Shown here: in pieces, positions 15,632 through 18,936 of the stretch
Layout: every line of letters starts with the position of its first letter
Position numbering within the stretch: position 1 is the stretch's first letter
Source: Stramenopiles sp. TOSAG23-3
Lineage: Eukaryota > Sar
Reading direction: 5' to 3'
Length of the DNA stretch: 18,936 nucleotides
Assembly (NCBI GenBank): GCA_900128585.1
Contig: LT642415.1
Coordinates: 1-18,936, forward strand
The notes under the pieces: model-generated
Seen by the model: the letters and a program-made list of their open reading frames with translations, nothing else
Told to the model about the DNA's origin: nothing
The model's database searches: none
Position numbers and translations under genes: made by a program

Positions 15632-16783
15632 ATGCAGTTGCGTCAATCGGTCGACGGTTTGGACGAGCAGCAGGTGTTCTATGGAAGTGCGGTAACACTT
15701 GGCGCGGTCTTATATTATTTTTTAAACACGAAGTCCGACTATTTAAATTTCGGTCCCAACATTCCTCTTCTTGTTGTACTGGCGCTGTTTCAGTTTCTTC
15801 GCGTGTATTGGTCGCTTTATGTTGGGGTGTTCATGGTTGTCTTTTACCTCTTCACGCGGTGGCGAGAGCTTTACCGAGGGACGAACGTGGGAATGCAAAC
15901 GGTTCTTATTACGGGGGCAGGGTCGGGAATAGGCAGGCTGATGGCCGTCGAATGTGCAAGACGGAATGCGGCCAACGTGATCTTGTGCGACATCAACGTA
16001 AAAGGCTCAGAGGCGACCGCGAAGATGATCGAGAAAGTTAACGCGTCCAAGCCAAAGACAAGTAGGGCCACCACCAAAGCGTTTGTAACCCCGCGGGTGG
16101 ACGTATCGTCGGAATCCGATATAAAGAGTTTGAAAGCGTTTTTGGAGAAGAACAAGCTTGTGCTGGATATCCTGATCAACAACGCTGGTATTGTCCAAGG
16201 TAGACGTATGACAGACCAGTCCTTAACCCCTCACCACGCGTCGTTCACCGTAGGCGTCAACTGTTTGTCAAACTTTATAATGTTGCACCACTTGCTTCCG
16301 GGCATGATGTCGCGAAAAAAAGGTCACATTGTCACCATTGCCAGCACCATGGGAATGGTCCCCTGTGGTGGTCTGAGCGACTACAACGCATCCAAGTTTG
16401 GCCAAGTTGGGATGCACAACTCTGTTCGCTTGGAACTTTCCCGAGATTGCCCTGAAATACGCATGCTTCTAGTGTGCCCCCACATGATCGACACAGGAAT
16501 GTTCGATGGAACCTTCGAAAGCCAAGATATCGGGACCCGAATAGCCAAGTTGCTAATACCCTTGCTTCGCCCAGAGTTCGTCGCAAAGCGGGTCATCGAT
16601 GGCATCGAGCAGGGGGACTCCTGGATAGTTACCCCCGTCCTCATGCGTTATCTGCCTGTTCTGTTCTGCTTGATTCCTGTCGAACTTTACCATGGGGTGC
16701 TGGGTTTTCTTGGGTCCCACTCTGCAATGGACACCTTTCGCGGACGCCGCCCAACGGCCGGCAAGAAAAACAAGGAAAGTTGA
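15632..16783 (+). CDS. Membrane-associated short-chain dehydrogenase/reductase, SDR16C (RDH10-like)
   Basis: 383 aa from the first in-frame ATG (CCAATGC); the frame starts further up at a TTG. Residues ~17-31 and ~43-76 are hydrophobic and should anchor it in the membrane (ER or lipid droplet in relatives). The Rossmann domain begins VLITGAGSGIG (91-101), the NAD(P)-binding glycine motif, with NVILCDIN (115-122) after it. INNAGIVQG (182-190) follows, then N210, S238 in GHIVTIAS, and YNASK (251-255), giving the catalytic Asn-Ser-Tyr-Lys set. PHMIDTGMFDGTF (283-295) is typical of SDR16C/RDH10 and HSD17B11/13-like members. These oxidise retinol, steroid or other lipid alcohols. The substrate is unknown here. 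The basic tail (GRRPTAGKKNKES) is unremarkable. It converges with the P450 gene. Confidence 0.85.
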   Translation: MQLRQSVDGLDEQQVFYGSAVTLGAVLYYFLNTKSDYLNFGPNIPLLVVLALFQFLRVYWSLYVGVFMVVFYLFTRWRELYRGTNVGMQTVLITGAGSGIGRLMAVECARRNAANVILCDINVKGSEATAKMIEKVNASKPKTSRATTKAFVTPRVDVSSESDIKSLKAFLEKNKLVLDILINNAGIVQGRRMTDQSLTPHHASFTVGVNCLSNFIMLHHLLPGMMSRKKGHIVTIASTMGMVPCGGLSDYNASKFGQVGMHNSVRLELSRDCPEIRMLLVCPHMIDTGMFDGTFESQDIGTRIAKLLIPLLRPEFVAKRVIDGIEQGDSWIVTPVLMRYLPVLFCLIPVELYHGVLGFLGSHSAMDTFRGRRPTAGKKNKES

Positions 16784-17002
16784 CGCGCACACGAAAATTA
16801 AGAGAGTTCGTAAATTATTGTATTAAAAAAAAAACTAATTCAGTTTAATCTACAAAAGTACTTTTAGTAAAAAAAAACACTAATTCGGTTTCTTCTATCA
16901 TGCCCAAAAGTATGAATATTTTTACATGGTACTTTATTCATTTAGCTTTCTATTCTCGTTGCAAATCAAAACTGCTCTCGTTCTCTCTGCAGAGCCACAC
17001 TC
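16784..17002. other. Short convergent AT-rich spacer
   Basis: Shared 3' region of the SDR and P450 genes. It has two A runs, each preceded by similar text (AAACTAATTCAGTTT near 16832 and AACACTAATTCGGTTT near 16877), a short imperfect direct repeat. No gene seen. Confidence 0.45.
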
Positions 17003-18808
17003 TCACTTTGCCCTCCTCCGCTTTCGTATAGCCAGGGGGACGCCGCCATCCACGTACAGAAACATGCCATCGTAGCCCAGCTTTTGAGGGGGGGAGTCCG
17101 GGGCATGGAAGTCAAACTCCTTCACAAACGACCTGATCAACTCTCTGAATAGCAAGTTGCCAACAGCAGACGCTAGGCAACCGGGTTCACCGCTTCCAAA
17201 AGGCAGGTACGAGTACGGTAGCGATGGGCCGTTGCTGCCGCCGGCGCTGGGCACGTGGCGCGTGGGATCGTATTTTGACAACTTCTTCCGTACTCCCCAG
17301 ACGGTCGGCGACCGGTGCAGCATGGAGACAGACACGTTGACGATCGTTTTTCGTGGAATCCAAAACTGCCCGGCTTTGATTGTTTTTGAAACGCTCTTCG
17401 AAAAAAATGGAATGCATGGATGAAGCCTCAAGGACTCTTTGATGCAGGATTGCAGGTACACTCCGTCCGCGCCACCAACTACTATCTCCTGGTGAATAAC
17501 TTTCTCCGTGTGGCTCAAGTCACTGAGTATCCACTCCACCCCTGCCGTTATCGTTCGAAAACCTTTGTACAAGGACGCAAGCAAATTGTTCAGCGTGTCC
17601 GAGCGGCCCCAGTACTTCGAAATTCGCTCCTCTGCTAGCAAAAGAGTGTTAATCACGCCCTTGTAATCTGGGTCGGAGGTCTCGGGGCGTTTGAAATGTT
17701 CGGAAATGATCGCGTCGATTATCTCTCTCAAGCGGCGCCCCTTCGTGGCCACGTCAGCGCTGGACACGTCTTCTTTCGCAGCATCCGCGTACTTGATAAA
17801 CAGGCTCCGAGCCTCGCCCTTTTTGGAAAACCCATGGAGCGTGGCCCCAAAGACAATGTCCCAGAGTGCATCGAATACGACAGAGTGTATGGCCGGTGCT
17901 ACGTCGAACGTTTCCGAGCGTTTGCCAGAACTTTGCGCTTTGCCCATCTCCGTTTTCAAAAGGCGGGCGAACCCTTCGCCCGCCGCCGTTGCGACCACCG
18001 AGTACCGCTCTCGCAAGGCCCCTTGGAACGGTTTTCCCAGAAAATCGGCCCCGAAGGTGGAATTGCTGTCCCCGTTCGCCCGTCCTCCGCAGAAAATAGA
18101 ACAGGCGCCGGGCTGCGGGATGACGAGGCCGTTGGCGTAATTGATGGACGAGGTCAGTGAGGTCATAGAAGACACGGTCGATGCAGAGTCGTCCGATATG
18201 GTAACGGCCCGTATCGCCTCTGGGTTCCACAGCGTAACGGTCGGGTTCCACCCAGAGGTCCACAGCACGCTGGCCCCAGTCTCCTTCCCTTTCTCTAGCA
18301 TCATCATGGCCTCTGCCATTTTCAGCTGTGCCTCGATCCTTCGAAGCTCGTCCATGCGGGCCTCCCACTCTGCGGTCCACAAGGTCGCGTTCGTCAGGTT
18401 TCGGCGCAATTTTACGTGACCGTGGCCGAAAAAGAAAAATCGTGGTGGCTGTCCTGGGACAAGGTTGAGGTACCTGCCATGGGTCCATTCCTTTTCAATG
18501 AGCCCTTTCCACACCAAAAACAGCATGAAAAAGAGAACCGGGATGAAGTACTCTCGCGGCTGACCGCTCGTCTGGTTCCACAAGAGCTCCTCGACAGCCT
18601 CCACGGAGTGAAGGCACAGGTACCCGAGCATACAGACGACCCCCGTGCTCAGAACCCTTCCAAACCAGTAATCAAGGATAACTTTCTTTTTGTCCAAGTT
18701 CCCAATGGACGTTCCAGTCGCTGCCACTGCATGGGTTGGAAAACGGATCAAGTTCCTCAGCAAGAGCCACAAGGATTTCCCAAACACACCAGTGTTGGAC
18801 GGTGCCAT
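17003..18808 (-). CDS. Divergent membrane cytochrome P450
   Basis: 601 aa from ATG at 18808 (GATATGG context); the frame starts further up at a TTG. Two hydrophobic segments near the N-terminus (about 52-70 and 87-104) suggest ER membrane anchoring, longer than the single anchor of common microsomal P450s. P450 features: K-helix KESLRLHP (457-464) with intact ExxR; FWIPRKTIVNVSVSMLHRSPTVW (482-504), the strand before the meander; KYDPTRHV (512-519) at the PERF position; and heme loop PFGSGEPGCLA (536-546), with C544 the likely thiolate ligand. Two signatures are altered: the usual Arg of FxxGxRxCxG is Pro542, and the final Gly is Ala546. In the I-helix (KGFRTI, 415-420) Thr419 is kept but the preceding acidic residue is Arg. 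The region between the anchor and about residue 300 is poorly conserved. Substrate unknown; it may be a non-classical P450. Confidence 0.82.
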   Translation of the reverse strand: MAPSNTGVFGKSLWLLLRNLIRFPTHAVAATGTSIGNLDKKKVILDYWFGRVLSTGVVCMLGYLCLHSVEAVEELLWNQTSGQPREYFIPVLFFMLFLVWKGLIEKEWTHGRYLNLVPGQPPRFFFFGHGHVKLRRNLTNATLWTAEWEARMDELRRIEAQLKMAEAMMMLEKGKETGASVLWTSGWNPTVTLWNPEAIRAVTISDDSASTVSSMTSLTSSINYANGLVIPQPGACSIFCGGRANGDSNSTFGADFLGKPFQGALRERYSVVATAAGEGFARLLKTEMGKAQSSGKRSETFDVAPAIHSVVFDALWDIVFGATLHGFSKKGEARSLFIKYADAAKEDVSSADVATKGRRLREIIDAIISEHFKRPETSDPDYKGVINTLLLAEERISKYWGRSDTLNNLLASLYKGFRTITAGVEWILSDLSHTEKVIHQEIVVGGADGVYLQSCIKESLRLHPCIPFFSKSVSKTIKAGQFWIPRKTIVNVSVSMLHRSPTVWGVRKKLSKYDPTRHVPSAGGSNGPSLPYSYLPFGSGEPGCLASAVGNLLFRELIRSFVKEFDFHAPDSPPQKLGYDGMFLYVDGGVPLAIRKRRRAK

Positions 18809-18936
18809 ATCGGTGGGTACGGTATAGACTGGCAGGCAGGCGGCAGGCGTCCCGTTCCCTTGTACCGTTACACACGTGCCTTTAGTATATATGAACAAGC
18901 TAGATCAAAACGTCGAATTTTTACAAATCGTTGTGT
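18809..18936 (-). promoter_or_regulatory. Upstream region of the P450 gene
   Basis: A TATATAT run at 18886-18892 lies about 80 bases upstream of the P450 ATG. A CACGTG at 18873-18878 lies between it and the gene, reading ACGTGTG on the minus strand. These could be core-promoter and bZIP/bHLH-type elements, but the evidence is only motif resemblance. The window ends here. Confidence 0.35.

Noticed and set aside
17696-18488. Frames of 149-244 codons on both strands inside the P450 gene
   Set aside because: They overlap the P450 frame, are Arg/Gly/Pro-rich as expected of alternate frames in GC-rich coding DNA, and show no family motifs.
1-18936. CRISPR array, transposon, phage or bacterial defence system
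   Set aside because: No regularly spaced repeats, transposase or integrase motifs, or long terminal inverted repeats were seen; the gene content is ordinary eukaryotic.

Overview
The window looks like nuclear DNA from a unicellular eukaryote. All ten protein genes are typical eukaryotic families, each reads as one uninterrupted frame in the standard code, and no intron is needed in any of them. Coding blocks are GC-balanced and sit between strongly AT-rich spacers full of poly(A/T), GAA/TTC tracts and small inverted repeats. Genes change strand often and there is no operon-like spacing. The lineage cannot be fixed from sequence alone. A DGAT1 with an N-terminal PH domain is known from stramenopiles and other algae or protists, so a stramenopile or algal-type microbe is a reasonable but weak guess.

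Layout, left to right: (1) the 5' part of a minus-strand gene with an F5/8 type C-like domain (1-738, running off the left edge); (2) an RGP1 homologue, the Rab6-GEF partner (1045-2412, minus); (3) a CS (p23/NudC-like) plus ankyrin-repeat protein with an N-terminal hydrophobic segment (2908-4596, plus); (4) a PH-domain DGAT1 acyltransferase (4876-6690, minus); (5) a Bmt2-type 25S rRNA adenine-N1 methyltransferase (7635-8669, plus); (6) a three-EF-hand protein with a charged helical tail (9319-10656, plus); (7) a LicD/fukutin-related type II membrane protein (11446-12576, plus); (8) a mitochondrial-type biotin-dependent carboxyltransferase beta subunit with a divergent C-terminal domain (12859-14523, minus); (9) a membrane SDR of the SDR16C/RDH10 kind (15632-16783, plus); (10) a divergent membrane cytochrome P450 (17003-18808, minus).

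Several long frames begin at TTG, so CDS starts here are set at the first in-frame ATG. DGAT1, the carboxyltransferase, the SDR and the P450 all belong to lipid or acyl-CoA-related families, but nothing shows that they are co-regulated. The other genes are housekeeping or trafficking.

No defence system, mobile element, tRNA, rRNA or CRISPR array was seen. The points most worth a second look are two enzymes with altered catalytic signatures (carboxyltransferase and P450), an Asp-to-His change in the DGAT1 signature, the CS-ankyrin architecture, and recurrent GGTACC/GTACCGTAC-type inverted repeats in the spacers.
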